DNA of 64,000 nt, taken from Mixta hanseatica (GTDB taxonomy: Bacteria > Pseudomonadota > Gammaproteobacteria > Enterobacterales > Enterobacteriaceae). The notes beneath the pieces are model-generated. The model ran no database searches. It worked only from the letters and a program-made list of their open reading frames with translations, and was not told the origin of the DNA. The position numbers and the translations under genes are program-made. Shown one piece after another: positions 38,431 to 49,486 of this stretch; position 1 is the first letter of the stretch, and each line of letters opens with the position of its first letter. The stretch lies in contig NZ_CP082904.1 of NCBI RefSeq assembly GCF_023517775.1, positions 2,418,001 to 2,482,000 on the forward strand, read 5' to 3'.

Positions 38431-39306
38431 CTACGGCTGTAGCGTGGCAAAAACGCTCACGGAGACCACCACCAATATCGCTGTGGCTATTTCCAGCTGC
38501 GTTGCCCGCACAAACCATAATTGCGCCCTGCTGCCCGGTATAGAAAAACGCGGGACCAGCCAGTAGCGATTAAACAGCGCGATGCAGACCATCAGCGCCA
38601 CCAGCCCAATTTTAATTAGCAGCCATTGCCGGTAATCATTATTTGCCGGCCACGGCCAGCCCACAATAAAAGCGGTGTTGATTATGCCGCTCAGCAAGGT
38701 CAGCGCCACCGCCAGATGCCCATAGCGCGAAAAGCGCATCATGGTGCGAATAGCCGCATCACGCAGCAGCGGCTGGCGCGCATCGCGCATCAGCCACAGT
38801 AATGGCAGCAGGCCGCCAGCCCAAAAGGCCGCGCCGGTAAGATGGATCGCCTGGTTGAAACGCTGCAGCACGCCGGGCCAGCCGTCCAGCATCGCCGCAT
38901 GCCCTACCAGCGCCATACCACCAAGCTGAACCAACCCGCAGAGCAGCAGGAGACGCTGGCGCGCCCTGCCGCCAGCCGCCAGGCTCAAACAAGCAAGCAG
39001 CGCCGCCAATAGCTGCAGACACCAGGCCTGACCAAACCCCGTTTGCAGCACCGCCCACCAGATCGGCGCCTGCGCAATATTGCGCCAGTCGCCGCTCATC
39101 AGCCCGGTCTGCGCCGCCAGAATTGCCAGCGCGCTTAATAGCGTCAGAATGGCGCAGCCGCTAAGCAGCGGCATTAAGCGTCGGCTTAGTATCGGCTGAT
39201 AACGACGCGGCGCCAGCAGTGCGCTATAGAAGGCGCTGCCGGTGAATAACATCAGCGAACTAAAGTGGGCCCAGCGGCAGAATATATACAGCGTTTCCAG
39301 CGCCAT
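38431..39306 (-). CDS. copD: CopD-family copper membrane protein YebZ
   Basis: 291 residues from the ATG at 39306 (MALETLYIFCRWAHFSSLML); a GTG three bases upstream is possible. It has about eight membrane helices with conserved His in CRWAHFSS, MALVGHAAML and QAIHLTGAAFW. Proposed to take copper from CopC and pass it across the inner membrane. It starts two bases after the copC stop. Confidence 0.92.
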   Translation of the reverse strand: MALETLYIFCRWAHFSSLMLFTGSAFYSALLAPRRYQPILSRRLMPLLSGCAILTLLSALAILAAQTGLMSGDWRNIAQAPIWWAVLQTGFGQAWCLQLLAALLACLSLAAGGRARQRLLLLCGLVQLGGMALVGHAAMLDGWPGVLQRFNQAIHLTGAAFWAGGLLPLLWLMRDARQPLLRDAAIRTMMRFSRYGHLAVALTLLSGIINTAFIVGWPWPANNDYRQWLLIKIGLVALMVCIALFNRYWLVPRFSIPGSRAQLWFVRATQLEIATAILVVVSVSVFATLQP

Positions 39307-39308
39307 CA

Positions 39309-39686
39309 CTATTTCACGCTGAAAGTGTAGCTTCCCTTGGTTCTGTGACCGTCCACCGAAAGCACATGCCAGTTTACCTGATAGCTACCGGCGGGAAGCG
39401 GTTTCTCCAGCGGCACAATAAGCTGATTGTGCTGTTTTGGCGCTCGCTCAACTTCCGCTACCGGCATCGCTTGCTGATTAGCCGCAAGGATATCTACGCC
39501 GCTAAACGCGGGCTCAATATCTTCAGAGAAAGTCAGGGTTAGCGCCTGCGGCGACGCCTCGACATTGGCATTCGCGGCGGGATATTGCGATTTCAGGTGG
39601 GCATGGGCCAGCGCTGCCGGAGAAAAGGCAACTGCCAATACCAGGGCGGCTGCGCCGGGTAAAGCAGAGAAGCGGGTTTTCAACAT
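39309..39686 (-). CDS. copC: Periplasmic copper-binding protein CopC (YobA)
   Basis: 125 residues (E. coli 124). Signal peptide ends SPAALAHAH, so the mature protein starts with His-Ala-His, the N-terminal copper ligands of CopC. The late His residues are in WHVLSVDGHRTKGSYTF. First gene of the copC-copD-yebY operon. The frame extends to 39764 but the signal peptide fixes the start. Confidence 0.93.
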   Translation of the reverse strand: MLKTRFSALPGAAALVLAVAFSPAALAHAHLKSQYPAANANVEASPQALTLTFSEDIEPAFSGVDILAANQQAMPVAEVERAPKQHNQLIVPLEKPLPAGSYQVNWHVLSVDGHRTKGSYTFSVK

Positions 39687-39814
39687 GATTTCATCCTGTA
39701 AACTATCGTGGTTGTCACCAACGAGGCCGCAGCATACCTCCCGCACCGGAGCCTGTCGAGGCATTAACAGCTATTCAAAACCGGCAGTGCTGCGCTTATA
39801 CAGAGGAGTAAAAA

Positions 39815-40042
39815 ATGTCTAACAACCTGGCAACATTGTCGCAGGAAGAAAAAGATAAAGTGAATGTTGATCTGGCCGCCGCTGGCGTCGCTTTTAAAGA
39901 GCGGTACAATATGCCGGTGGTGGCGGAAATCGTTGAACGTGAGCAGCCGGAAGCGCTACGCGACTGGTTTCGCCAACGTTTGATGCATCATCGCCAAACC
40001 TCGATTAATCTTTCCCGCCTGCCCTGGGAACCGAAGAAATAA
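39815..40042 (+). CDS. holE: DNA polymerase III theta subunit HolE
   Basis: 75 residues (76 in E. coli) with the nearly invariant [20 protein letters not shown] and [11 protein letters not shown]. HolE stabilises the DnaQ (epsilon) proofreading subunit. GAGGAG precedes the ATG. It lies 27 bases before exoX, which fits a joint transcript. Confidence 0.95.
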   Translation: MSNNLATLSQEEKDKVNVDLAAAGVAFKERYNMPVVAEIVEREQPEALRDWFRQRLMHHRQTSINLSRLPWEPKK

Positions 40043-40069
40043 CAGTGCGCGTCAGCGCTAAGAGGCTTT

Positions 40070-40735
40070 ATGCTACGCGTTATTGATACTGAGACCTGTG
40101 GTTTACAGGGCGGTATCGTTGAAATTGCTTCTGTTGATGTGATTGATGGCCAGATAGTCAATCCGATGAGCGATCTGGTGCGTCCGGACCGGCCTATCAG
40201 CCGTCAGGCGATGGCGGTGCATCGCATCAGTGAAGCGATGGTGGCGAACAAGCCGCCGATAGAGGCGTTGATCAGCCGGTATCACGGCAGCCCTTATTAC
40301 GTGGCGCATAACGCCAGCTTCGATCGACGTATGCTGCCGGAAATGCACGGTGAATGGATTTGTACCATGAAACTGGCGCGCCAGCTGTGGCCCGGCTTAA
40401 CTTACGGTAACCAGGCGCTGCGTCAGCATCTGCAGCTGGATGTTACGCCGCCCGCCGAGCTGCATGCGCACCGGGCGCTGTATGACTGTTATGTCACCGC
40501 CGCGCTGTTAATACGCATTATGGCTACCTCCGGCTGGGATGCCGCGCAGCTGGCTGCGCGCATGCAGCAAACCGCAGCGGAAGTGATGCCGTTCGGAAAG
40601 TATCGCGGTCGCCCTATTGCGGATGTGGCGAAACGCGATCCCGGCTACCTGCGCTGGATGCTTGATTCCATTCCCGATCTGAAACCTGCCCTGCGTAACG
40701 TCTTGCAAAAGCAGGTTAATCAGGTTGAGGATTAA
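40070..40735 (+). CDS. exoX: Exodeoxyribonuclease X
   Basis: 221 residues (220 in E. coli). DnaQ-like exonuclease with Exo I motif [20 protein letters not shown], Exo [14 protein letters not shown] and Exo [16 protein letters not shown]-terminal extension with [20 protein letters not shown] is typical. It acts 3' to 5' in mismatch repair and recombination. Its stop overlaps ptrB's by four bases (convergent). Confidence 0.95.
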   Translation: MLRVIDTETCGLQGGIVEIASVDVIDGQIVNPMSDLVRPDRPISRQAMAVHRISEAMVANKPPIEALISRYHGSPYYVAHNASFDRRMLPEMHGEWICTMKLARQLWPGLTYGNQALRQHLQLDVTPPAELHAHRALYDCYVTAALLIRIMATSGWDAAQLAARMQQTAAEVMPFGKYRGRPIADVAKRDPGYLRWMLDSIPDLKPALRNVLQKQVNQVED

Positions 40736-42795
40736 AAACCGCTGCTGCCGTGCAGCGTGCCCTGCGCCAGGCCGATGATGAACGCAAACTCCAGCGAGAC
40801 GCCCTCATACGATTTAAAACGGCCCGATTTACCGCCGTGGCCGGAATCCATATCGGTACAGAGCAGCAGCAGGGTTTCATCAGCTTTCTGCTCGCGCAGC
40901 TTCGCGACCCATTTAGCCGGCTCCCAGTACTGCACCTGAGAATCGTGCAGCCCTGTGGTAACCAGCATATGCGGATAGTGCTGCGCCGTAACGTTATCGT
41001 ATGGGCTGTACTGCTTCATGTATTGATAGTACTGCGGGTCGTTAGGGTTGCCCCATTCATCATATTCGCCAGTCGTCAGCGGAATCGACTCATCCAGCAT
41101 GGTGGTGACAACGTCCACAAAAGGTACCTGCGCCACCACGCCATGGAAACGCTCTGGTTGCAGATTGATTACCGTACCCATCAGCAGGCCGCCCGCGCTG
41201 CCGCCCATCGCATATAGCCGTTGCGGATCGCCATAGCCCTGCTGCACCAGCGCATCGGTCACATCCAGAAAATCATTAAAGGTGTTCATCTTGTTTAACA
41301 AACGCCCATCGTCATACCACTGCTGCCCCAGCTCGCCGCCGCCGCGCACGTGAACTAACGCATAGATAAAGCCGCGATCCAGCAGGCTGAGACGGCTGGA
41401 GCTGAAATCCGCATCCATAATCGTACCGTAAGAGCCATAGCCGTAGACCAGCATCGGATTTTTGCCCGGCTGATAATGCTGACGGTGATAAACCAGCGAG
41501 ACCGGCACTTCCACGCCGTCGCGCGCTTTAATCCATAGATGCTCGCTTTTATAGTTCGCTGAATCAAAGCCGTTAATCTGCGTTTGTTTTAATACGCGCC
41601 GTTCGCCAGTATCCATATCCAGTTCAAACAACGTAGTCGGCGTGGTCATCGATGAATAGCCGTAGCGCAGCTTACTGGTCTCCGGCGAGGCATTATAGGC
41701 CAACCAGGTGACATAGGCGGGATCGTCAAAGGCGATACCGAAGGTCTCGCCGGTACGCCAGCAGATCTGCCGCAGGCTGGATAGCCCACGCTGCCGCTCT
41801 TCAACCACCAGCCAGTCACGAAACAGCTGAAAATCTTCCATTACTACGTGATCGCGCGGCGCGATAATGGTTTCCCAGCGCGACTCATCCAGGTAGCTGG
41901 TGCGGTACAGGCCGAAGTTTTTTCCTTCGCGGTTTGAGCGCAGCCAGAAGCGGTGATCATAATGGTCAAGAGTGTATTCATGGCCTTTGCGACGCGGTAC
42001 GAACACGCGGGGACGCGCATCGGCATACTCTGCGTCCAGTAGATGAATTTCCGTGGTGGTGGTGCTGTGCAGGGCAATCAGCACAAAATGTTCCGAGGTG
42101 GTTTTATGCACGCTGAGGTAGAAGGTGTCATCACTCTCCTCATAAACCAGTTCATCATCCTGCTGCGGCGTGCCGACGTTATGACGCCATACCTGATACG
42201 GCAGCAGCGTCTGCTTATCTTTACGCACATAGTAAAGCGTTTTTGAGTCGTTCACCCAGGCGAAGCTGGAAGAGACGTTCTCCAGTACTTCGGGATACCA
42301 GTTGCCGGTTTCCAGATTGCGGAAGCGAATCCCGTACTGACGGCGCGATAAAAAGTCTTCTGCCAGTGCCATGATGCGGTTATCGGGGCTGATATCGAGC
42401 GCACCCATGGTATAAAACTCGCTGTGGGCGGCGCGCTGATTGGCGTCCAACAGCACTTCCCACTCATCAGGCGTTTCCGTCTCCGCAGGCTGGCGGAAAT
42501 AAATAGCGTACTCATTGCCGGCCTCGTAGCGGCTTTGATAGCGATAGCCGTTTTTCACGTAAGGCACAGAGTAATCCTGCGGCGAAATACGCCCGACCAT
42601 CTCTTTCAATAAGCGATCCTGCAACGCCTTTTGCGTTAGCATCACCTTATGGCCGTAGCTGTTTTCAGCGCGCAGATAATCCAACACCTCGGGATCTTCA
42701 CGCTGATCATCGCGCAGCCAGTAGTAATTATCGACGCGCGTATCGTCATGCAGCGTCATTTCATGAGGAACTTTCTTCGCTTTCGGTGGCATCAT
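40732..42795 (-). CDS. ptrB: Oligopeptidase B (protease II) PtrB
   Basis: 687 residues (686 in E. coli). An N-terminal beta-propeller precedes the alpha/beta-hydrolase domain. Nucleophile Ser in [11 protein letters not shown] near residue 532, Asp in [14 protein letters not shown] and His in [11 protein letters not shown]. It cleaves after Arg/Lys in short peptides in the cytoplasm. Start [13 protein letters not shown]; the second Met is an alternative. Confidence 0.96.
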   Translation of the reverse strand: MMPPKAKKVPHEMTLHDDTRVDNYYWLRDDQREDPEVLDYLRAENSYGHKVMLTQKALQDRLLKEMVGRISPQDYSVPYVKNGYRYQSRYEAGNEYAIYFRQPAETETPDEWEVLLDANQRAAHSEFYTMGALDISPDNRIMALAEDFLSRRQYGIRFRNLETGNWYPEVLENVSSSFAWVNDSKTLYYVRKDKQTLLPYQVWRHNVGTPQQDDELVYEESDDTFYLSVHKTTSEHFVLIALHSTTTTEIHLLDAEYADARPRVFVPRRKGHEYTLDHYDHRFWLRSNREGKNFGLYRTSYLDESRWETIIAPRDHVVMEDFQLFRDWLVVEERQRGLSSLRQICWRTGETFGIAFDDPAYVTWLAYNASPETSKLRYGYSSMTTPTTLFELDMDTGERRVLKQTQINGFDSANYKSEHLWIKARDGVEVPVSLVYHRQHYQPGKNPMLVYGYGSYGTIMDADFSSSRLSLLDRGFIYALVHVRGGGELGQQWYDDGRLLNKMNTFNDFLDVTDALVQQGYGDPQRLYAMGGSAGGLLMGTVINLQPERFHGVVAQVPFVDVVTTMLDESIPLTTGEYDEWGNPNDPQYYQYMKQYSPYDNVTAQHYPHMLVTTGLHDSQVQYWEPAKWVAKLREQKADETLLLLCTDMDSGHGGKSGRFKSYEGVSLEFAFIIGLAQGTLHGSSGF

Positions 42796-42931
42796 AACGG
42801 TTACTGTATTCAGAAAAACATACCTTAAGGTTGGCAGCTAAGGCCATGATTGCCAAGCGGCAGCGGCAAAAAGCAGGTGATGAAGGGCGGACAGCCCGTC
42901 GCCAGGATGCGACAGGCCTTAACTGCGGCGG

Positions 42932-43603
42932 TCAGGATGGCAGCTGCTCTTTTTCGGCGCGAATATCTTTTTCAATATCTTCCCGCACGTCTGCCGGGAT
43001 CTTCAGCGCGTCGCCCAGCTCTTTCAGGTAGCTGCGCTCCATAAAGTGATCGACATCGATAGCCGCACAGCTCAGGAAGTAAAGCTCCAGCGCCTCTTCC
43101 TCATTTTTTATGCCCTGCGCCAGCCAGTGAGGATCCAGCGGACGGTTAATCGCCTGCTGAATCAGCGCTTCCGCCTGATCGCCGTAACCCGCCTGATGAA
43201 TGTTTTGCTCAATGGCCTTACGCTCTTCGCCATCAATATGGCCATCGCTTTTCGCTGCGAACACCAGTGCAGTGATTAACCGCTCCGCACGTTGATCCAC
43301 CGGCGTCGCCTGTTGACCAAACTGCGGTTCATCCTGATGGGCCTCCCGTACGCGCTGCTTATATTTATTCCACAGCAGCGCGCCAGCCGCGGCGCTGCCA
43401 CCGATCACCAGCGCGTTTTTGCCATATTTGCTTAACAGATTGCGGGAAGATTTACTGGAAATGAGCATGCCGGCCAGGCCGCCGAGCGCGCCAGGCGCCA
43501 GCATTTTGCTTAATCCTTCGCTGCCGCCCTGCGCTTTCGCGCCCGCGTTGCCGATCGCCGTATTGCTCAACATTTTTTGCACCTGCTGCAGCCAGTTACT
43601 CAT
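42932..43603 (-). CDS. yebE: Inner-membrane protein YebE (DUF533)
   Basis: 223 residues from the ATG at 43603 ([20 protein letters not shown]). One hydrophobic segment ([13 protein letters not shown]...[17 protein letters not shown]) and a C-terminal TerB-like helical domain ([20 protein letters not shown]). CpxR/sigma-32-linked in E. coli. An upstream Met at 43642 lacks a ribosome site. Function unknown. Confidence 0.92.
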   Translation of the reverse strand: MSNWLQQVQKMLSNTAIGNAGAKAQGGSEGLSKMLAPGALGGLAGMLISSKSSRNLLSKYGKNALVIGGSAAAGALLWNKYKQRVREAHQDEPQFGQQATPVDQRAERLITALVFAAKSDGHIDGEERKAIEQNIHQAGYGDQAEALIQQAINRPLDPHWLAQGIKNEEEALELYFLSCAAIDVDHFMERSYLKELGDALKIPADVREDIEKDIRAEKEQLPS

Positions 43604-43925
43604 AAACTCTCCTTTTGTGATATGTGCCTTAGTGTGAAGCACCGGACGTCAAGAAGCGTAAGCGAGAGCAAATAGCGGAAAACGCCGCGTCGGAAAAGGC
43701 CGACGCAGCGTGAGGCGTTGAGGTACGGGCCGTGACGGACGCTGTTTCGCACCGTCAGCCGCAGGCAGTACGCCGAAAACGCGGCCCGGCCGCATCGCGC
43801 TATCGCCCTGCTTAGCCGGCAAAGGAGGAAATGAACGCGACAGCGTTCACGCCACTCTGCTTAATAGGGTTATCAGGAAAGTGTGGCTGATATTCGCCAG
43901 GCTGCAATGTTAATCAGCGGGAGGC
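43604..43925. other. GC-rich intergenic region between yebE and yebG
   Basis: About 320 bases with several GC-rich inverted stretches (for example AACGCCGCGTCGG..CCGACGCAGCGTGAGGCGTT near 43680-43720). E. coli carries yebF at this place; no yebF-like frame is visible here. Confidence 0.45.
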
Positions 43926-44267
43926 TCAGGCGGCCTTCACCGCGCGGACTTTTTTACCCGCGTCGTCTTGCGCTTTGCCGGCGTCGGTTTCCGCAACGGC
44001 GGTTTTCGGCGTTTTTACGGCTGGCTGCGCTTCCGGCAGCTTGCTGGTCCGCAAAATATGCTGCACCGCATCTTTCTGTTCTGCCAGGAACAGACCCAGG
44101 TTTTCCAGCTGGGCTTCTTCCAGCGGCAGCTCGCTTTGTACCAGCCAGTCAGTAAAAGCTTCTGCCATATCGAGCATTTTGTCGTACGCGTCGGCTTCTT
44201 TTTTACTGGCAAATGTCATTTTTTCTTCACCTTTTCTGACCACAACAAATTTGGTTTCAACAGCCAT
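43926..44267 (-). CDS. yebG: SOS-induced protein YebG
   Basis: 113 residues (E. coli 96). N-terminal [20 protein letters not shown] and [20 protein letters not shown] match the YebG family. The C terminus is a longer Ala/Lys/Thr-rich tail. A perfect LexA box lies 17 bases upstream of the start. The role in the SOS response is unknown. Confidence 0.92.
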   Translation of the reverse strand: MAVETKFVVVRKGEEKMTFASKKEADAYDKMLDMAEAFTDWLVQSELPLEEAQLENLGLFLAEQKDAVQHILRTSKLPEAQPAVKTPKTAVAETDAGKAQDDAGKKVRAVKAA

Positions 44268-44283
44268 GACTCACCTCGGGTTA

Positions 44284-44303
44284 TACTGTATTTTTATACA
44301 GTA
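44284..44303. promoter_or_regulatory. LexA (SOS) box
   Basis: TACTGTATTTTTATACAGTA, a perfect CTGT-N8-ACAG palindrome with the usual TA-rich spacer, directly before yebG. Confidence 0.93.
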
Positions 44304-44346
44304 TAACAGCCAAATTCCTGAGATCAAGCTTTCCCGACAGCTGTCA

Positions 44347-44362
44347 GCGCAAACGTTTTCGT
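44347..44362. promoter_or_regulatory. PurR operator of purT
   Basis: GCGCAAACGTTTTCGT differs at two positions from the PurR consensus ACGCAAACGTTTGCGT. It lies 45 bases before purT, fitting purine repression as in E. coli. Confidence 0.8.
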
Positions 44363-44406
44363 ATATACTGCGCGCGTTTTTACTCTTCACTTTTCAGGTA
44401 GGTATT

Positions 44407-45585
44407 ATGACGATTCTTGGAACTGCGCTGCGTCCAGGCGCGACGCGTGTGATGCTGTTGGGCTCAGGCGAATTGGGTAAAGAAGTGGCGATCGAATGCC
44501 AGCGTCTGGGCGTTGAGGTAATTGCCGTCGATCGCTATGCCGATGCGCCAGCGATGCATGTCGCCCACCGCAGCCATGTCATCAACATGCTGGATGGCGC
44601 CGCGCTAAAAGCGCTAATTATGCAGGAACGTCCGGATTACGTGGTGCCGGAAATCGAAGCTATCGCCACCGATATGCTGATCGAGCTGGAGCAACAGGGG
44701 CAGCGCGTGGTGCCTGCCGCTCAGGCGGCGCGTTTGACCATGAATCGTGAAGGCATTCGGCGCCTGGCGGCGGAAACGCTGGATCTGCCGACTTCCAGCT
44801 ATCGCTTCGCCGACAGCCAGGCCGCATTTGTCGCCGCAGCGGAAGAGATCGGCTTTCCCTGCATCGTGAAGCCAGTAATGAGCTCCTCCGGCAAGGGGCA
44901 GAGCTTTGTTCGGGATGCCTCACAGCTGGACAGCGCGTGGGCCTATGCGCAACAGGGCGGGCGCGCCGGAGCGGGCAAAGTTATTATCGAAGGCGTGGTA
45001 AAATTTGATTTTGAAATCACCCTGCTCACCGTCAGCGCGGTGGACGGCATCCATTTCTGCGCGCCTGTCGGCCATCGTCAGGAAGATGGCGATTACCGTG
45101 AGTCCTGGCAGCCGCAGCAGATGAGCCCGCTGGCATTAGCGCGCGCCCAGCAGATTGCCGAAAAAGTGGTAACGGCGCTTGGCGGCTTTGGCTTATTTGG
45201 CGTGGAGCTGTTTGTCTGCGGCGATGAGGTGGTTTTCAGCGAAGTTTCGCCACGTCCGCACGATACCGGCATGGTAACGCTAATTTCACAGGATCTTTCC
45301 GAGTTTGCGCTGCACGTACGCGCTTTTTTAGGCCTGCCGATAGGCGCGATTCGTCAGTATGGCCCGGCCGCTTCTGCGGTTATTCTGCCGGAGCTGCAAA
45401 GCAGCAACGTCAGATATGGCGAAGTGGAAAAGGCATTAGGCGCCGGGCAACAGCTGCGGCTGTTTGCCAAGCCGGAAATCGACGGGAAACGCCGGATGGG
45501 CGTAGCGCTGGCCACGGCGGAAAACGTTGAGGACGCGGTTAATCGCGCGGTTGCCGCAGCGGCAGCGGTCAAGGTCAGCGGTTAA
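44407..45585 (+). CDS. purT: Formate-dependent GAR transformylase PurT
   Basis: 392 residues, as in E. coli. The start is the ATG at 44407 ([20 protein letters not shown]). ATP-grasp enzyme: the glycine-rich substrate motif [14 protein letters not shown] is at residue 17, the ATP-grasp core at [15 protein letters not shown], and the metal ligands in [20 protein letters not shown]. It makes formylglycinamide ribonucleotide from formate in purine synthesis. The frame extends upstream, but this start has the family N terminus. Confidence 0.96.
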   Translation: MTILGTALRPGATRVMLLGSGELGKEVAIECQRLGVEVIAVDRYADAPAMHVAHRSHVINMLDGAALKALIMQERPDYVVPEIEAIATDMLIELEQQGQRVVPAAQAARLTMNREGIRRLAAETLDLPTSSYRFADSQAAFVAAAEEIGFPCIVKPVMSSSGKGQSFVRDASQLDSAWAYAQQGGRAGAGKVIIEGVVKFDFEITLLTVSAVDGIHFCAPVGHRQEDGDYRESWQPQQMSPLALARAQQIAEKVVTALGGFGLFGVELFVCGDEVVFSEVSPRPHDTGMVTLISQDLSEFALHVRAFLGLPIGAIRQYGPAASAVILPELQSSNVRYGEVEKALGAGQQLRLFAKPEIDGKRRMGVALATAENVEDAVNRAVAAAAAVKVSG

Positions 45586-45591
45586 CGCGAT

Positions 45592-45616
45592 AGGCTCTCC
45601 CGCAGCGGGAGAGCCA
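45592..45616. terminator. Bidirectional hairpin between purT and eda
   Basis: GGCTCTCCCGC-A-GCGGGAGAGCC, an 11-base GC stem between convergent genes. The T tract is poor. Confidence 0.65.
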
Positions 45617-45622
45617 GTATGC

Positions 45623-46261
45623 TTAGCGAGCCCCAGCTACTGCTTCACGCGCCAGCTCAGTAATACGCTGATAATCGCCACTTTCCAGCGCATCGTTTGG
45701 CACCAGCCAGGAGCCGCCGATACAGAGCACGCTTTTCAGCGCCAGGTAATCACGGTAGTTGGCTGGTGAGATGCCGCCGGTCGGGCAGAAACGCACCTGG
45801 GGGAACGGCCCGCCGATCGCCTGCAGCGCTTTTACACCGCCGTTAGCTTCCGCCGGGAAAAATTTAAATTCGCGCAGACCATACTGCATACCGGTCATTA
45901 ACTCAGAAACGGTGCTGATGCCGGGAATCAACGGCACGGTGCCTTCCACCGCCGCCTGCAGCAATGGCTCCGTAATGCCGGGGCTGATAACAAACTGGGC
46001 GCCTGCCGCAGTGACTTCCGCCAGCTGCTGAGTATTGATCACCGTTCCGGCGCCGACGATAGCGTCCGGCACTTCCTGAATAATGGCTTTCAGCGCATCC
46101 ATCGCCACCGGCGTGCGCAGCGTCACTTCCAGGACACGAACACCGCCCGCCACCAGCGCTTTCGCCATAGGCACCGCATGTTCCAGTTTATTCACTACGA
46201 TAACCGGTACCACCGGACCCGTAGTCAGGATCGCTTCGGCACTTGTTTTCCAGTTTTTCAT
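45623..46261 (-). CDS. eda: KDPG/KHG aldolase Eda
   Basis: 212 residues from the ATG at 46261 ([20 protein letters not shown]). Class I aldolase: Glu in LEVTLRTP, the Schiff-base Lys in [11 protein letters not shown] near residue 133 and the phosphate motif [12 protein letters not shown]. It cleaves KDPG to pyruvate and glyceraldehyde 3-phosphate and serves hexuronate catabolism. In E. coli edd lies immediately upstream; here zwf precedes it directly. Confidence 0.96.
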   Translation of the reverse strand: MKNWKTSAEAILTTGPVVPVIVVNKLEHAVPMAKALVAGGVRVLEVTLRTPVAMDALKAIIQEVPDAIVGAGTVINTQQLAEVTAAGAQFVISPGITEPLLQAAVEGTVPLIPGISTVSELMTGMQYGLREFKFFPAEANGGVKALQAIGGPFPQVRFCPTGGISPANYRDYLALKSVLCIGGSWLVPNDALESGDYQRITELAREAVAGAR

Positions 46262-46431
46262 CGCACTTTCTCCTGTCAGGCCAGCGAACTCTCCGACCAC
46301 TGGCAATAATGGCGCACATCCGCGCAGCAAAGGAAACGCTCAATACCATACCTGATTTTTACCTCAGGCGTCCACGCGCTTAATCATTTTTTGAAACTGC
46401 GGTTCAATTTTCTTACGGCCCTGCTCAAAGC

Positions 46432-46458
46432 GAAAAAAAGCCCGCGTTACGCGGGCTT
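46432..46458 (-). terminator. Terminator of zwf
   Basis: On the minus strand TAAGCCCGCG-TAA-CGCGGGCTTTTTTTCGC, 14 bases after the zwf stop. Confidence 0.9.
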
Positions 46459-46471
46459 AGCAGAGTCAGGA

Positions 46472-47947
46472 CTATTCGAACTCGTTCCAGGAACGACCAT
46501 CGCGAGTGATCATCGCCACCGAGGCAACCGGTCCCCAGGTACCCGCCTGATAGGGCTTAGGCGCTTCATTATCTGCCGCCCAGGCATCAATAATGGAGTC
46601 AACCCATTTCCATGCCGCTTCCACTTCATCGCGGCGCACAAACAGCGCCTGAATGCCGCGCATGCTTTCCAGCAGCAGGCGCTCATAGGCATCCGCCAGA
46701 TGGGACTGGTTAAAGGTTTCTGAATAGCTCAGATCCAGTTTGGTGGTTTGCAGGTTGTGTTTATGATCGAGACCAGGCACCTTGTTCAGGATCTCAATAT
46801 CCACCCCTTCATCCGGCTGCAGACGAATCGTCAGCTTGTTCTGCGGCAGTTCCTGCCAGGAATCCTTAAACAGATTCATTTCCGGATTTTTGAAGTAGAC
46901 CACCACTTCCGAACATTTCGTCGGCAGGCGTTTACCGGTACGCAGATAGAAAGGTACGCCAGCCCAGCGCCAGTTATCGATATCAACGCGGATAGAAACG
47001 AAGGTTTCGGTATTGCTGGCTTTGTTAGCGCCCTCTTCTTCCAGATAGCCAGGCACTTTTTTGCCCTGGACAAAGCCGGCGGTATACTGGCCGCGCACCG
47101 TTTTTTCACGCACATTGCTATGATCGATACGACGCAGCGAACGCAGCACTTTTACTTTTTCATCACGAATGCTGTCGGCGCTCAGATCGGACGGCGGCGA
47201 CATGGCAATCATGGTCAGGATCTGCAACAGATGGTTCTGGATCATATCGCGCATCTGGCCGGCTTTATCAAAATAGCCCCAGCGTCCTTCAATCCCCACC
47301 TCTTCCGCAACGGTAATTTGTACGTGATCGATGGTGCGGTTATCCCAATTATTGGCAAACAGAGAGTTGGCGAAGCGCAGCGCCAGCAGGTTCAGTACCG
47401 TTTCTTTCCCCAGGTAGTGGTCGATGCGGAATACCTGGCACTCTTCAAAATACTCACCAACCTGATCGTTGATTTCCTGCGACGTTTCCAGCGAGGTGCC
47501 GAGCGGTTTTTCCATGACCACGCGCGCCGGCTTGGCATTCAGCTTCGCCTGCCCTAAACCTTTGCAGATCGCGCCGAAGGTGCTGGGCGGCATGGCGAAA
47601 TAGTTAATGGTTACGCGGTTCTTCTGATCCAGCATTTTGCCCAGACGCGGGAAATGCGAGGTATCGTTCACGTCCAGGTTACAGAAATCGAGACGGCTGC
47701 TGAGGCGATCCCACAGCGCTTCGTCGATTTTTTCTTTCATGAACGTTTCCAGCGCTTCGCGTACTACTTTGGTGTACGCCGCTTTGTCCCACTCTGCGCG
47801 TCCCACGCCGATGATGCGGGTTTGCTCATGAATCTGCCCTGCCTTTTCCAGCTGATACAGGGAAGGCAGAAGTTTACGGCGCGCCAGATCGCCTTTAGCA
47901 CCGAAAATAACCAGATCGCATGCCTGGGCTGTTTGTGTTACCGCCAT
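46472..47947 (-). CDS. zwf: Glucose-6-phosphate dehydrogenase Zwf
   Basis: 491 residues, as in E. coli. NADP motif [20 protein letters not shown] near residue 12, substrate motif [11 protein letters not shown] with the active Lys near 182, and the catalytic His region in [20 protein letters not shown]. It starts the oxidative pentose phosphate pathway. It is divergent from hexR, whose product represses zwf in E. coli-type systems. Confidence 0.97.
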   Translation of the reverse strand: MAVTQTAQACDLVIFGAKGDLARRKLLPSLYQLEKAGQIHEQTRIIGVGRAEWDKAAYTKVVREALETFMKEKIDEALWDRLSSRLDFCNLDVNDTSHFPRLGKMLDQKNRVTINYFAMPPSTFGAICKGLGQAKLNAKPARVVMEKPLGTSLETSQEINDQVGEYFEECQVFRIDHYLGKETVLNLLALRFANSLFANNWDNRTIDHVQITVAEEVGIEGRWGYFDKAGQMRDMIQNHLLQILTMIAMSPPSDLSADSIRDEKVKVLRSLRRIDHSNVREKTVRGQYTAGFVQGKKVPGYLEEEGANKASNTETFVSIRVDIDNWRWAGVPFYLRTGKRLPTKCSEVVVYFKNPEMNLFKDSWQELPQNKLTIRLQPDEGVDIEILNKVPGLDHKHNLQTTKLDLSYSETFNQSHLADAYERLLLESMRGIQALFVRRDEVEAAWKWVDSIIDAWAADNEAPKPYQAGTWGPVASVAMITRDGRSWNEFE

Positions 47948-48008
47948 TCTTATCTCCTCGTTGCAGGATGAGTCGAGTCCTGATGATCCTCACTGACTTG
48001 ACTCTTAT

Positions 48009-48023
48009 TGTAATTTTATTTCA
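48009..48023. promoter_or_regulatory. Probable HexR operator
   Basis: TGTAATTTTATTTCA in the zwf-hexR intergenic region matches the TGTAATTAAATTACA consensus of HexR at most positions. A second weaker candidate is TGAAATTGTCAAAATT near 48264-48279, close to the hexR start. Confidence 0.6.
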
Positions 48024-48295
48024 GCACAATGTACTGTGTTTGATCGATGCGGGTAAACCGGCACCCGCTTCTTTTGCCATAAATGGTCACTTTAACAACG
48101 CCCTGCGTGCTTTATTTCCTGTAGCGCTTATGGCTTTTGCATAACGAAATCAGACACAGCTCATATTCTGGCAAAAAACGTCAGGTCAGGTTTTACCTGC
48201 GCTGCCATGCTGCGGCTATTGCGCGGTATATTCGCAATAAATCGCCATTGGATGCACCTGTATATGAAATTGTCAAAATTGATGAGCGTTCCCGC

Positions 48296-49168
48296 ATGAA
48301 TAATATGTTGGACAGAATTCAGTCGCAGCTTCCCTTTTTGAGTAAATCGGAGCGCAAAGTGGCAACGGTGGTGCTTGCCGCGCCGGAAATAGCGATTCAT
48401 TCCAGCATCGCTTCGCTGGCTGCCGCTGCTGAAGTCAGCGATCCGACGGTCAACCGTTTTTGTCACCGCCTGCAAACTAAAGGTTTCCCCGATTTTAAAC
48501 TGCAGCTGGCGCAAAGCCTGGCGACCGGCACACCCTGGGTCAGCCGCAATATTGATGAACATGATGCGGTAGAAATCTATAGCGATAAGATTTTTCAGTC
48601 GGCGCTGGCCGGTCTGGATCAGGTGCGCCAACGTCTGGATATGCAGGCCATTCAGCGCGCCGTCGACGTGCTGGCAGCGGCGAAAAAAATCGGCTTTTTC
48701 GGGCTGGGCGCCTCAGCGGTGGTCGCCCATGACGCCATGAATAAATTTTTCCGCTTTAACGTACCGGTGTTTTATTCAGACGACGTGGTAATGCAGCGCA
48801 TGAGCTGCATTAACAGCGGTGCGGGCGATGTCGTGGTGCTGATTTCCCACACCGGGCGTACCCGATCGCTAGCGGAGCTGGCCCAGCTGGCGCGCGAAAA
48901 TGGGGCGGTGGTGCTGGCCATTACCGCCTCTGGCTCGCCGCTGGCGCAGGAGGCCTCTCTGCTGCTGGCGCTGGACGTGGCGGAAGATACCGATATTTAT
49001 ATGCCGATGGTGTCGCGTATGGCGCAGTTGATGTTAATCGACGTGCTGGCCACTGGCTTTACGCTGCATCACGGCGCCAGCTTGCGCGATAACCTGAAAC
49101 GGGTGAAAGAGGCGTTAAAAACCTCGCGGCTGGATAAAGCGATCGACGCATTTCCCGTTCAGCGTTAA
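48296..49168 (+). CDS. hexR: RpiR-family regulator HexR
   Basis: 290 residues from the ATG at 48296 (MNNMLDRIQSQLPFLSKSER); the Met three codons later is the alternative. N-terminal helix-turn-helix (SLAAAAEVSDPTVNRFCHRL) and a SIS sugar-phosphate domain (KKIGFFGLGASAVVAHDAMN, VVVLISHTGRTRSLAELAQL). It senses KDPG and controls zwf, eda and central carbon genes. It precedes pykA in the ancestral order; an island now lies between. Confidence 0.95.
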   Translation: MNNMLDRIQSQLPFLSKSERKVATVVLAAPEIAIHSSIASLAAAAEVSDPTVNRFCHRLQTKGFPDFKLQLAQSLATGTPWVSRNIDEHDAVEIYSDKIFQSALAGLDQVRQRLDMQAIQRAVDVLAAAKKIGFFGLGASAVVAHDAMNKFFRFNVPVFYSDDVVMQRMSCINSGAGDVVVLISHTGRTRSLAELAQLARENGAVVLAITASGSPLAQEASLLLALDVAEDTDIYMPMVSRMAQLMLIDVLATGFTLHHGASLRDNLKRVKEALKTSRLDKAIDAFPVQR

Positions 49169-49451
49169 GCCGGTTTTATCAGGCAGTTTACCGCCGGAAA
49201 CGCCCGCTTTTCATTGCTTGCTCTGCCGCCCCGGCGCGATAAATTTTGTCGCTTATCAACGAACTTTTCCTTCATCGCGACTGAAGAGTGACTTTAGCAT
49301 CGGGTGTCAGTATTGTATTTGTCGAGAAAGAAACCGCAGCCTGACACCGCATGCAGGAGTAACAGGAAGGAATATGAATCCGCAATAACATCAATAATCA
49401 TAAACAGAACATACAGACTTACTCTACGCATCACTCAGGTTTCTACACCTT
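49169..49451 (+). promoter_or_regulatory. Ancestral pykA upstream region, now separated from pykA
   Basis: 283 bases between hexR and the left repeat. In the original order this carried the pykA promoter. It now drives at most the 11-codon frame at the left junction. No specific promoter boxes are claimed. Confidence 0.6.
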
Positions 49452-49486
49452 AAGGAAAACCCATGACTCGACGTCTTAGAAGAACC
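49452..49486 (+). repeat. attL: 35-bp repeat of the pykA start
   Basis: Begins AAGGAAAACCCATGACTCG and ends GTCTTAGAAGAACC. It is identical to 60712-60746. It includes the pykA ribosome site and its first eight codons. Beyond it the frame reads Q-R-W-stop, so this end encodes only [11 protein letters not shown]. Confidence 0.93.

Noticed and set aside
43975..44406. Long N-terminal extension of PurT
   Set aside because: It is antisense to yebG and crosses the LexA and PurR sites; the family N terminus begins at 44407.
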